From positions 47,780,214 to 47,844,213 of the forward strand of contig CM071573.1 of the NCBI GenBank assembly GCA_036426205.1: a stretch of 64,000 nucleotides of DNA. Direction: 5' to 3'. Source of the DNA: Ascaphus truei. Taxonomy: Eukaryota > Chordata > Amphibia > Anura > Ascaphidae. Shown here piece after piece: positions 19,301 through 29,339 of this stretch (within the stretch, counting starts at the first letter, position 1; each line of letters starts with the position of its first letter). Under the pieces are notes generated by a model that saw only the letters and a program-made list of their open reading frames with translations, made no database searches and was not told where the DNA came from. The position numbers were made by a program, and so were the translations under genes.

Positions 19301-20565
19301 TTTTCTCGCATTTTCCCCTCAAAATCCATTACACAGTGTTAAATCCGCAAATGAATTTGGCCGATTTTAATCGGCGTGGATTCATCAATTGGATTCACGA
19401 TTGGCTACAATCCCCTGACATTGGTAGAATGCAATCCGTTGGCGGGTTCTTACAAATTCACCAACGGATTGCAAAATACGCGGATTGTACTGGCAATAAT
19501 AATAAAAAAAACCTGCAAAATGCGAATCGCCCTTTTTGAGATTGATCTGCGGAAATCTGCAGACCAAAGGAACCGGACGATCCGATGCGAATCCAAATCC
19601 GCCCATCTACAATAGGGAGTTACGGTAATATAAGGAGATATGTCATTAGGATGTAAGTGGGACCACACGTTTGAGCAATGGAATCCTTGATGTAGGACAG
19701 CACTTACCAAACATAGACTTCATACACTTCATTCCACAGGGGGATCTGCAGCATTTTCGGTTACCCTCACAGACTCCGTCAGCCGCACAGTCAGGCATTT
19801 TTGTGAAATCAGGGAAATTCAATGCGGGTTTTCCATCTTTTTTATCTTTCTTGAACTTAAATTTTTCTGGATGCTTTCTAAAGAAATCTTCAGGACACAT
19901 CCCACTCTGCTTCTCAGCCACGGGATCTGTAAATAGGAACAATGTCTAATCATCAACATCAAAGCTGGGCATCGAAATAATCCACATGGATTTATTTCTA
20001 TAAATAAACATAATGGGTGATATTGTGTTTAACAGCATCATAAGATGCTGTATGGTAAAAGAGTGCCTAGTACATATAAACCTAGAAAGGTATACCTGGA
20101 AATAAAGGTGTAAGGGCTTTCTACTACCTGAGGTACAGTAAAACACACTACAGTAATTATTATACCAAACTCAAAATGTATCTACAGTATTTCCTCTTTA
20201 TAAACAGTTTTACATGGTGCCTGCTCACAAAACAAGATGTTTACCTGTGACCCTCAATCTCCAAGAGCTACATCAATCATTGTTTAATGTACAGTAGATC
20301 TGTAACTCCTGTCTTTAAACCTAAAAATCTGCAAATTTATTTAACAGTGGCCTCTATTTTACAGGTATATATGTTGTGAAATGGTATGTCAAGGAGGAAC
20401 CTTTCATTTGAATTTAGCTCAGAGGCTTTTCTGATATGGGGAAGTCGCTTCACAACAAAACAGAGCCCAATGTATCCAAAAAGCCCAATCATTTGTCATC
20501 TTACCATCCATAAGTGCACTCGCCACTGCTACAAGCAGCAAGCTGGACAAAACTTCCATCTTCAT
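15932..20565 (-). CDS. Secreted two-WAP-domain protein with Gly/Lys-rich tail
   Basis: There are four phase-1 exons: 20565-20505 (signal peptide MKMEVLSSLLLVAVASALMD), 19926-19708 (WAP 1), 17659-17348 (WAP 2) and 16353-15932 (tail). They join without a frame break into 337 residues. WAP 1 shows CPEDFF, PDCAADGVC, KCCRSPCGMKC; WAP 2 shows CPEDYL, VDCAADGDC, RCCRSPCGKKC. The tail (139 residues) has no cysteine and is built of HGKG/EHGKG and a run of about 13 GK pairs. WAP four-disulfide-core proteins are small secreted protease inhibitors and antimicrobials (SLPI, elafin). WAP 1 lacks the usual second cysteine and WAP 2 has one extra, so an interdomain bond is possible (inference). A TATA box lies at 20652. 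The specific function is unknown. Confidence 0.85.
15955..16060 (-). repeat. Coding hexamer microsatellite (ggaaag)n
   Basis: Tandem 'cctttc/ccttttc' units on the + strand code for the Gly-Lys run. Unit changes are synonymous or keep Gly-Lys, which suggests the protein repeat is tolerated or selected. Confidence 0.8.
17348..17659 (-). CDS. Two-WAP gene exon 3: WAP domain 2
   Basis: The acceptor is tttcatcag and the donor is T|gtaagta. The exon is 312 bases, phase 1 to 1. It is longer than WAP 1 owing to an inserted His/Lys/Glu-rich loop with two cysteines (HTQC, KEC). Nine cysteines in total. Confidence 0.85.
18160..18700. repeat. Pyrimidine-rich low-complexity intron DNA
   Basis: At 18300-18680 the + strand is almost only C and T with 'ctctcctccc' and 'ctccttgctgtctct' units repeated. 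Long open frames here are composition artefacts. At 18225-18245 'aactagctgtatccggcata' resembles the repeat start at 31190. Confidence 0.65.
19265..19612. mobile_element. MITE with 'agatgggtga..cccatct' ends
   Basis: The left end 'gtagagatgggtgaacccg' and right end 'ccgcccatctacaat' are inverted. The inside is rich in 'aatccg/cggatt' words, as is the element at 38150-38720, so both belong to one family. It lies in intron 2 of the two-WAP gene. Confidence 0.55.
19708..19926 (-). CDS. Two-WAP gene exon 2: WAP domain 1
   Basis: The acceptor is tcctatttacag and the donor is G|gtaagt. The exon is 219 bases, phase 1 to 1. Seven cysteines are visible instead of eight, and a Lys/Asp-rich loop (FKFKKDKKDGK) sits where the second cysteine would be. 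Confidence 0.85.
20505..20565 (-). CDS. Two-WAP gene exon 1: signal peptide
   Basis: ATG at 20565-20563 follows 'ctgtcaccacc'. The 20-residue hydrophobic leader ends ALMD and the donor is G|gtaaga, phase 1. The TATA box about 80 bases upstream supports this as the first exon. Confidence 0.8.
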
Positions 20566-20644
20566 GGTGGTGACAGAGCAAGATCTGCTATCAATAATAA
20601 TTGGAAGGAAAGTTCTGTTCAGATTTCCAAAGGCAAATGACCCC

Positions 20645-20652
20645 TATTTATA
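20645..20652 (-). promoter_or_regulatory. TATA box of two-WAP gene
   Basis: TATAAATA on the - strand lies 80-87 bases upstream of the start codon, so transcription would begin near 20620 with a short 5' UTR. Confidence 0.6.
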
Positions 20653-21123
20653 TCAACCTGTAGAGGACTGCATCAGGCCCTGGATCACTAGCCATTAATT
20701 ATCCAATCATTCCAGTACAAGGGGTTTGAACTGAACAGATTATCGGTAACCTTTCTAATGTATTGTTACTCTTATCTGTGTAGTGTGATATGCAACATGA
20801 AGCTGAAACCAAAAACCTTTTGGGGAGTGTATACTGTACTTAACATTTTGGAATAGTTCAATAAAAATAAAGTGTGTCCTCTGTGACGTCTGTGGTATGA
20901 GCCCCTTTTGATTATATATTGTGAGCCCTTTGTGATTATATATATGCCCTTTACCTTAACAATCCCTACAAAGAATAAAAACAAGTGAGGGTAGTGGCAG
21001 TGAAAGCTTCCAGTTCCTACCAAACTTGTATTTATACAAATACCTTCTTATCTTCCCCTAGAAATAGCCACAATCTATTCTCAAACCAAGATAGGTAACA
21101 CGGTTTATTCTGCCATCCCTTCA

Positions 21124-21145
21124 TTAGTTTAGATATCTATCTATA

Positions 21146-21180
<35 letters not shown>

Positions 21181-21195
21181 ATATCTATATATCCA
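21124..21195. repeat. (TATC)n microsatellite
   Basis: About a dozen 'tatc' units with interruptions to 'tatatc'. Confidence 0.9.
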
Positions 21196-21292
21196 CACAT
21201 ACACAACATTACCATTCTCTCGTCCGGTAAAGAAAGACTGCACTCGGTTCAGTAATCATGAAAAACTGTATTGGGCATCTGAATAAAAAAGA

Positions 21293-21440
21293 TAAGGGGG
21301 GGGGAAGGGGCATACCAAGGGAATGGGGGATAAGGGTAAAAAGGGGAGGGAGGAGGGAAGGGGGAGGGGGAAAGGGTAGGAAAGGGAGGGAGAGGGAGGG
21401 AGGGAGAGGGGGGGAGGGGGGGGTGGAGGGGTTGGGAAGA
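21293..21440 (+). repeat. G-rich polypurine tract
   Basis: Almost every base on the + strand is G or A, with many G runs (gggggg). Such a tract can form triplex or G-quadruplex DNA. No gene is implied. Confidence 0.8.
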
Positions 21441-21554
21441 GAAAAACAAAATAATAAATTAATCATAAAGAAAATGTTGTAAAGCCCATTCCACATTCAA
21501 ACCATTTGGTTGAAGGGTATTAAGGGAGAAAATCCATTTCATTTCTGTTTTGTT

Positions 21555-21625
21555 AAGGCTATGGGGACTTCTTTTGCACCCTCATTTGCCAATCTCTTTA
21601 TGGGCTTGTGGAAATCTGTTCACAT
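21555..21625 (+). pseudogene. PLE reverse transcriptase scrap
   Basis: The + frame reads AMGTSFAPSFANLFMGLW, which matches the conserved G-T-x-F-A-P-x-x-A-N-L-F-M block of Penelope-like reverse transcriptases. Similarity stops on both sides. Confidence 0.65.
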
Positions 21626-21779
21626 AAATGTATAAATTAATAAATACACTCACACGGGCTTGCCCTAACTGTCTTCACTCTCACAAGTCCATGTGAGTGT
21701 ACCAGACAAGTCAACCCGTGACCAGACCAAGAACACCAAAGACAACGCTGAAGGATTCTGCTCACATATGCCCGTGTGA

Positions 21780-24120
21780 GTATTTATAGTATCATCATCC
21801 CTCACCTATTGTTTATTTATTTTCATACTCTTTTTACATGCGCTCATCTCCACTCTTTTCGCTAAACATACCTAGGATCATGGGTTGATCCTTTTTTGAT
21901 TGAGCTGCAGTATAATCAGGGCCAGCAGTACCTTTCGTTACCCCGAGCCCTATACTCTTCAATAACACATGCCACCTTAGGGGGCTTTAATAAAGATCCA
22001 CTTGAGGGAGCGTCACTGTTCTTTCCTTTTTTTGTCACTTTCATAGGCTTCCCAGGTTGCCGGTGACACAGATTGCTTCACTACCTCCATCAACCTTCCA
22101 TCTCCACCCGCCACAAATTGTCTGACCAAAAGAGGACCTTCCTCTCACTCATCTCCTCCCCCCAGAGCTCCACTGCCACTACCAGAGGGAAGAACTCGAC
22201 AAAAGTTAGGATCCTTATAGGAAATCGTCCAGGTAATGGACAATTCCGGAAGTTCCCGCTTCCATACTTAAAACTCATCCAGAAAGTGAGAAGTCTCAAA
22301 ATAATAGCAAAATAAGGAATGTCTAAGATAAGGGTCACAGACCAGTTCAAAGAGTAGATGTTGGGTGCTCAAATAGTCTAGGAAATCCAATATTAATTAC
22401 AATGTCCAGTATACGACCGACAAAAGAGAGAAACTCTTGTTTTTAGAGTGGGTGGATTAGTAAGCAAGTAGTCTTGTTAACTACAAGGTAGCAAGCAGTA
22501 TAAGTATCCCACACTGTAGCAGTCTCATTGGAGGTATAGCAATTATAATACAGTATCATAAGACAAAATGACTCACTTGTTTCTTTCCTGAATACATTCT
22601 GATTGATGAATAAAGTGTAACACCACTTCTGGCAGGTTTAGGCCTTGGCTGTAATGGAGGATGAAGTGGTGGTTGTGAGGACAGGACAAGAAATACGGCG
22701 CCAGGATCTTTTGCAACTCAAAGGGGATTATTGACAGGCACAACAGTTTCAAGGCTTCCACTGCATCAAGGATCAATCAGCATACATTCCAGCCCAGGGG
22801 CATCACCCCTTCCCTGGGCAGGATAGCACAAGGCATCTTCAGCCGTGAAGCAAAGGCAGGAAATACCAGCAATGATAATACCCCCTCTGTCTCCTCTCAG
22901 CATCCCTCTGGGACCCAGTGGCATCATCCCCTCCCTGGGTAGAACAGGACTAGACAGCCCAAGGGCTTGAGGCCCTCAGGATAGTCTAAACACCCTCACC
23001 CACCTAAGGGGCAAGGCAGGAACACACCAGCCCCAAGAGTAGGGCGGGAACAGAAAAGAACTCAAAATGGAGGAACCCTACCTTTTATATCTGGGGAGGG
23101 GTTAATCCCTCTTCCCCAATATCAGGGCAAGCCGAGCCCCCTTATTCTAGCAGCTTCCCAAGCTCAGACTTGTACCAGTAATTTGCTACACTCAGCAACT
23201 GAGGAGATGTGGTGTCAACAGCTCACTCTTAACCCCAGCACTGCCTGCTCTTACCAAGACTTATGTGCCAGGCTGGGGAAAAAAATTGTGAGGGGGCTAC
23301 TCTAGTATAAATCTTTCTCCCCCACTCCTAGAGTTCTCACGCTGTCCTTTTCTGGCGTGACCAGCCGCATGTAGACAGATCCAGATAGGTATAAACAAAA
23401 TAAGCAAAATGTGCAGCGCACAGCCAGGGAGTCAAGTTGGCATGGTAGTAAAAAAAATATTTATTTGAAATCAGGCATCTCCCCCCCCCCCTCCTACATG
23501 TTTCGCATACTAGGTGCTTTATCAAGAAGTAACACAGACCATCCCAAAAGATTTGTGTTATACTTTAAGTGCACACCTGGGCAGTTAGAACATACTGTAC
23601 TGTAACTTTTATTAAATAGTGTTAAAATGAGATGGCAGATAATAAAACAAAATAAGGGAGGTAACACACTTGTGCAAAAAAAAATATTTAATGGTGTCAA
23701 AAAAAGTTTTTAAAAAAACAGGAAAGAAAGAAATTAGCTCAGATTATTTCCTATTGTGCCTAATACTTTACAAACTGGCTGATAAATCCATGTGAATACA
23801 CTATAGCCTGCTAAAGTAGGTTCAGTTACCTGTTTGCCCAAGGCAGGATATGTAGTAGACTTGATAGGCTTTAGCAATAAAGGACACACCCTCTGAACTG
23901 TGTATATTGCTAGGTGAAGTAAAGTGCCTGGTACATAAAGATGAGCTAAATGCCGTATAATGAAAGCTATAATCACCTGATAGATAGGACCCTGTTACTA
24001 ACCCTAACAGAGCAGTAGCACTAATAAACGAAGTCCTTAACATTTGCCGGTTGTTGCTAATATTTCAAATGAAGGTGAAAGCGGGATACAAAGGTAGGGG
24101 AAACAGTCCATTGGCAAAAC
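21780..24120. other. Repeat-derived intergenic DNA without a gene
   Basis: No protein family is seen. 22770-23335 is C/G-richer with repeated 'catcaccccttccctgggca'-type phrases and may be old LTR DNA. 23340-23720 carries a PLE tail motif. 23720-24060 is AT-rich. Confidence 0.4.
23500..23529 (-). other. Hammerhead-like hairpin motif of PLE
   Basis: The - strand reads CTTGATAAA, short stem GCA/TGC, then GAAAC. The flanking poly-C (23481-23491) and 'tatttatttgaa' context are as at other PLE ends. Confidence 0.4.
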
Positions 24121-25130
24121 ACAAATCAACAAAATGCCCCCCTGACAAAAAAAAACCCTAACCAACTGAAAACCACCAGGATGCCTGGCAGCTGCAAGGC
24201 CAATTCCACCTCGGCTTTAGCCCTCACAGAGCCCGAACCAAAACACCTAACTATCTCCAACCCCCTGCTGGATGCAAAGGTCACCTTACATCAGCCCCTA
24301 TTGATAGCATCATTGATTAACACCCCTCTGGGAAAGACAGATGGTTGATCAGAAAAAAGCATGGGCCCCTCTTGTGCACCCGCACCAATGGAGACATCTG
24401 CACCCTTTCTAAAGGGGTGGCGTTCTTTAAAGGGGCTCACCATGAGCCCCCCACACCACCACCTCCCCACTTCACCCTGACTACCCCAGATGCTCTTAAC
24501 TGATGCGGTAACATCATTTCAACAACAACCAGACCATATCCTTTAGATCCACCTCCCATGCTTAATAACTGCCATCCACTCCCTGAAACCTTCAACGTAC
24601 TTCCACCAAGTGACCCCCCTGAACACTTTACATGCTTCCCAAATAGTAGCCAAGTACCTAAAAAGTCCTTTACAATTCTGCAGAGCCTTCTCTACCACTA
24701 CCAATGCCACAAATGTTCTCAACTAAATCCCAAATGCTGTTGGATCTTGCTTCTTCTCCTTACTATCACCTTCCTTTACCACCTTCACTAACAAATCCTT
24801 CTACCATGGCAACAAAGTCTCTATATCAACATATACCTCTGCCCCAAAGTTTTTTTTTCTTCTCTTTAATACCAGTATCCATCACTGCTTGATCCCCCAC
24901 TGTGTGTTCCACTTATCTTAATTTAGCACACTGGGCACCAGCCCTGCCTCCTCTTGATCCACTGGTCTCTACCGATCGTTTTGCTGCTAATGTTGAAAAG
25001 GCTCCTCCACTGGGACCCTGCCCCCGCACGCTTGTCCCCACTACCATCATGGTCCTAGGGGGTGGGGATGTCCTTTAGGCCTAAACCCCCATTGAATTCC
25101 TTCAAACTGTCTTCCAGGCCGGCCCCACAT
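24120..25130. other. C-rich intergenic DNA, no gene
   Basis: The + strand is rich in C and A with no recognisable open frame or splice structure. It leads into the tandem repeat at 25130. Confidence 0.4.
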
Positions 25131-25790
25131 ACCTATCGCCCACTGAGGCCTGCTGGGACCTCGCTCCTCCTGAGGCCTGATGGGGACGGGGGCCCTCTTC
25201 TGGGGCCTATTGAATACTCACTGTAATTGAGGCCTGATGGGGGCACTGTTCTCCTGGGATCTCCCTCTCCTTGTGGAATGTTGTGGCCCCTGTTCTCTTG
25301 GTGCCGTCCAGGGTCTTTCTCTGTTTGGAGCATGATCAGACTTCTGAACTTTTGGGGCTTGGTGGTGCCTCCCAGTGCCTGGGAATGCGGGGGACATTGA
25401 CTCCCTGTGGTTTGATGGGGCCCATGATGCTATGTGGCCTGCAGGGGTTCCTTGCTCCTGGAGCCTGCTGGTTCCTCCCGATGGTTGGGAAGGCTAGGGC
25501 CCCTGACTCCCTGTGGCTTGCTGAGGCCTCTGACACCATGTGACCTGCTGGTCTTCTGGTGACTCCCTCTATCTTGAAATGCTGGCCCCCCTGACTCCCT
25601 GTGGCCTAATATGGATCCTGAATCCTGGGGCCTGTTGGTGCCTCCCACTGATTGGGCATGTTGGGTCTGTGGCCTGCTGGGGCCTTCCCTTCCAGGGGGA
25701 TACTAGGGCCTCAAATTCGTTGGCAAATGATGAGGGCTCTAAGACCATAATGTTTACTGGGGCCTCGACCAGTCTAACCTGACAGCAACC
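25130..25790 (+). repeat. Degenerate GC-rich tandem repeat
   Basis: The phrase 'ggcctgctgg(g/t)(g/t)cctccc' and 'gactccctgtggcctg' recurs about every 40-60 bases with heavy divergence. Open frames on both strands (Gly/Leu/Pro-rich) follow from the repeat and are not taken as genes. Confidence 0.6.
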
Positions 25791-26223
25791 TTCTTACCTC
25801 TAGAATGCCTCTACCTTCAAGCTTCATCCCAGGCTGCACTCCTGGGACTCAAGCTACACAGAAGTGTGACAAGTACAATTTCACATACTGTACAGTACGA
25901 ATTAAACTTTTTTTGACATAACTCCATTAATCTTCACAGAATTTGTTCATATGCCTTATACAAAATGCCCACTAGATGTCACATGTGCCACATAACAGAG
26001 ATAATGTGCAAGTTTAAAATGTATTCCATGACTGCTGTTAGCATTAGGCAGCATTACAGGTGACCACACCTGACAGTGTGTCCTTTTGGCATTTTAAAGG
26101 TTGAAGTGGGGTGCTGATAGAAGAAGTATCTTCTAGGTCAGAACAGGACATAACTGAGCTATTTTAGCTCATGTATGAATGAAGGTGGTAATAATAATTA
26201 TAATATTATCTTTTATTCAGATT

Positions 26224-26925
26224 TAGCAGGGCCACCCCTGGCTACTATTTTGCCTTTGGGCTGGCAGTAAACCCTGGTTCAATCAGGTTGCCAGTAGTTG
26301 ATATGGGGTTTTCCCCTTCACCTTTGGTACTGCACTTGAGTGACAGCAGGAGGTGGTACATCCTGTTGTAGCTGAGACAACGGGGTGCCTGCCTTCTGGC
26401 TGTACTTAAGGGCAGGGCCGCCCTAAAGTTAGTGGTTGTTGCTTCCCCTGTGAGGAAGGCAGGCCATACAACTGGGAGCCTGAGATTGGGGCCTTCCCAT
26501 GTGCTCTTCCCTCCGGGGAGAGTGAGTGTGGACCATACCTCTGCCTCAGCTAGGGAGATGGGGAAGAGCTAGGATGGCTGCAGGTGCCCTTGGCCTGTAG
26601 AGGCTGTCCAGGGACATCATCCAGTGAATACTGACAGACTTTATCTGGCAGAAGACTGCTGTGTAACTGTTACTGCAGTGTGGTAATAAACCTGTTTCTG
26701 TTTTGCAATATACCTCCTGCCTGGTGCGTGACCTTACTGGGGGGAGAGGTAATAAGTTCTACCGTGGAAGATCATCTTCAGTTCCTGGAGTCCACGGCAG
26801 ATAGAGGCACTGCACTGCTAAGGAGATATGTGGGGTATGAACCCCAGAAGCCTGTTCCTGTGTCCCCACTACCATCGGCGGACAACTCAGCCCTCCTGTT
26901 GCCAGCAGGTATATGCAACATACTC
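26224..26925 (+). repeat. 5' LTR of an LTR element
   Basis: This segment of about 700 bp matches 28028-29290 along its whole length: from 'cagggccac..ctggctactat' through 'aataaacctgtttctgttttgc' to 'ttgccagcaggtatatgca'. Same-strand copies with an intervening 1.1 kb are best read as an LTR pair. It contains the AATAAA expected in an LTR. Confidence 0.7.
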
Positions 26926-28027
26926 TACATATATATGCAACATAATTCTACTCGGATCGCCCAGGGTGGGGTACTGCCTGGGGAAGCTGATTGAGCCGCA
27001 CGAGAATGGTATTCTAAAAAGCGGAGCCTACGGGCCTCTAAGATTCATGTTCCCTCTTCAGACTGGAAGGACTGGTCTTATGAGAATGAGATGCTGATAT
27101 GATAATTGTGTTGCTGATGATGCATGCAGTGTAAATAGTGGATTCAGTCATTATGTCATGTCTGATGTTTCCACATCCACCAACACTACTGTACCTCACA
27201 TACAGGTTTTTCTGTAGCAAAGTCTGTTAGTTCCCTACCATGGTGGCATCCTAGGTTTCAGGGATATGTGCCCTTTATGGACCGCATGAGGTTCATATTC
27301 GAAACCGAGACCATAGTAGACTATTGTGGGTTGAAGGATTGTTTAGCCCAGAGGAGGCTGCCGAGGCCATGAGAAGGAGAGAGAAGGTGATCAGGTTAGG
27401 CATAGTACAACCTACAGGAATGGCCCATAGGCCTATGCCCAAACCGCCCTGGGAAAATTAGATCATGGTGGAGTACCAGTCTAATTGGGATCCAGATAAT
27501 TCCCCAGAGAATTGGGATTCTGAGGGTTCCGATGAAAATTGGTATAACGAAGGGGAAGGGAGTGGCAGTCCCGGAATGTTCTCTTTTGGGTCATCTGGGT
27601 ATAGTTACCCGGGATCAAGTGTGTCCATGCATAAGATAATACCTGGGTGCGGGTGCCCAGTATGTTAACAGGAATATCGCTATGCACACGCATTAAATCC
27701 AGTGCGCAGACCACCTTAAGGGGGTATTTTCAGTGACGTGTCCAGAGCATTAGTGACGTGTGACAGAGCATTAGTTAGCTATTAAAACCGGAGCACTAAT
27801 ATAACGAGGTTCTCCAGGTTGGGAGGAACCTATGTTGCACAGGGCAGTCAGTTGATGTGTCCTTAAATAAAAATTCAATGGTTGTGATCACAGACAATGT
27901 ATATCATGCATACTAATGTGATATTCATGTGAAATGTTATCTTGTGTTTTTGTTCAGGTTTCATTGACAGTGGTACCTGAAAAAGTAGGACCCAAGCCGG
28001 GTCGTTGGGAATCCACCATAGGGACAG
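26926..28027 (+). mobile_element. Internal region of LTR element, degraded
   Basis: About 1.1 kb between the two LTRs. Frames at 27230-27450 (WWHPRFQGYVPFMDRMRF.. and, after a frameshift, EEAAEAMRRREKVIRLG) and 27465-27668 (Ser/Gly/Asp-rich) are open, but show no gag, protease or polymerase motif I can name. The element is too short to be autonomous and may be a deletion derivative. Confidence 0.5.
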
Positions 28028-28458
28028 TGTAACAGGGCCACGCCTAGCTACTATTCTGCCCTTGGGCTGGCAGTAAACCCTGGTACAATCAGGTTGCCAG
28101 TAGTTGATATGGAGTTTTCCCCTTCACTTTTGGTACTGCACTTGAGTGACAGCAGGGGGTGGTATATCCTGTTGTAAATGGGACAACGGGATGCCCGCCT
28201 TCTGGCTGTTCTTAAAGGCAGGACTGTCCTAAAGTTGTGGTTGCTCCTTCGCCTCTGAGGAAGGCAGGTCACACAACTGGGAGCCTGAGATTGGGGCCTA
28301 CCCATGTGCTCTTCCCTCTAGGGACAGTGAGTGTTGGCCATACCTCTGCCTCCGCTAGGGAGGTGCGGAAGAGCTAGGATGGCTGCGGGTGCCCATGGCC
28401 TGTAGTGGGGGTTCAGGGACCATCATCCAGTGAATACTGACAGACTTTATCTGGCAGA

Positions 28459-29001
28459 ACGATAAACCATTGCTTCTTGAGAAAGTGCAACACTTGCGTG
28501 AAACGCGTGGGAGGATTGTTCCTTTTGTACACCACATCTATATTCTAATAAAGCCCTTTTTTGAGTTCCTGTGTACCTGGCTACCTATTTTTTCTTTATT
28601 TTTTAAACCATGGATTTTCAGTGAGTGCCCCGTTTTTTCTGCATCTTTCTACTGTCATCTCTCCTATGAATGGTGACACCCGGAGGAGGGGGGAGGGGGA
28701 AGATCCACCACGGAAGTTAGCGTGGACCAAGACTGACAGCAGCAGGACTCCAGGTGGATACGAGATTACATATTGGAGGTAAGAATCTGCCTCCTCCTCT
28801 CCACCATTTGTCCCACAGTACTGCTTACATAGGCAGGCTCCCGCTATAGTCCTTACACGGAACATAGCCGCAGTGCTACAGCTTCAGGACACGCACTCCT
28901 CCCGATGGACTTTATATGCCTCTCCCCCCGATCCACACATAGCCAGACAGGCTACTGAACACATACTCTGGAGAGCAAGACCGCGCTTTTCTACATTTGT
29001 G
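28459..29001 (+). mobile_element. Nested PLE-type insert with 9-bp target duplication
   Basis: TCTGGCAGA occurs at 28450-28458 and 29002-29010, and only once at the same place in the 5' LTR (26648-26656), which fixes the borders. The insert starts with the hairpin motif at 28476-28505, then 'aataaagccctttttt', and has no coding region. Confidence 0.75.
28476..28505 (+). other. Hammerhead-like hairpin at start of nested insert
   Basis: CTTGAGAAA, stem GTGCAA/TTGCGT (with G-U pairs), then GAAACGCG. It sits about 17 bases inside the insert border. Confidence 0.45.
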
Positions 29002-29339
29002 TCTGGCAGAAGACTACTTTGTAACTGTTACTGCAGAGTTTAATAATAAACCCATTCCTGTTTTGCAATATACCTCCTGCCTGGTGCGTGACCTTACTGG
29101 CGAGAGAGGTAATAAGTTCTACCGTGAGAGATCACCTTCAGTTCCTGGAGTCCACGGCAGATGGAGGCGCTGCACTGTTAAGGAGATATGTGGGATATGA
29201 ACCCCAGAAGCCTGTTCCTGTGTCCCCACTACCATCGGCGGATGACTCAGCCCTCCTGTTGCCAGCAGGTATATGCACCATACACCCTGTAATGGCCCCT
29301 ATCTGCGATTGGGTGGGGGAAACATCATTACACTGATAT

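Larger units (their letters stand above)
28028..29290 (+). repeat. 3' LTR, split by a nested insertion
   Basis: It matches the 5' LTR in two pieces, 28028-28458 and 29002-29290. It starts tgtaacagggccac. Removing the nested 543-bp insert gives an LTR of about 700 bp, the same as the 5' copy. Confidence 0.7.

Noticed and set aside
25271..25782. Gly/Leu-rich frames that could pass for a collagen- or mucin-like gene.
   Set aside because: They follow the degenerate GC-rich tandem repeat and are open on both strands.
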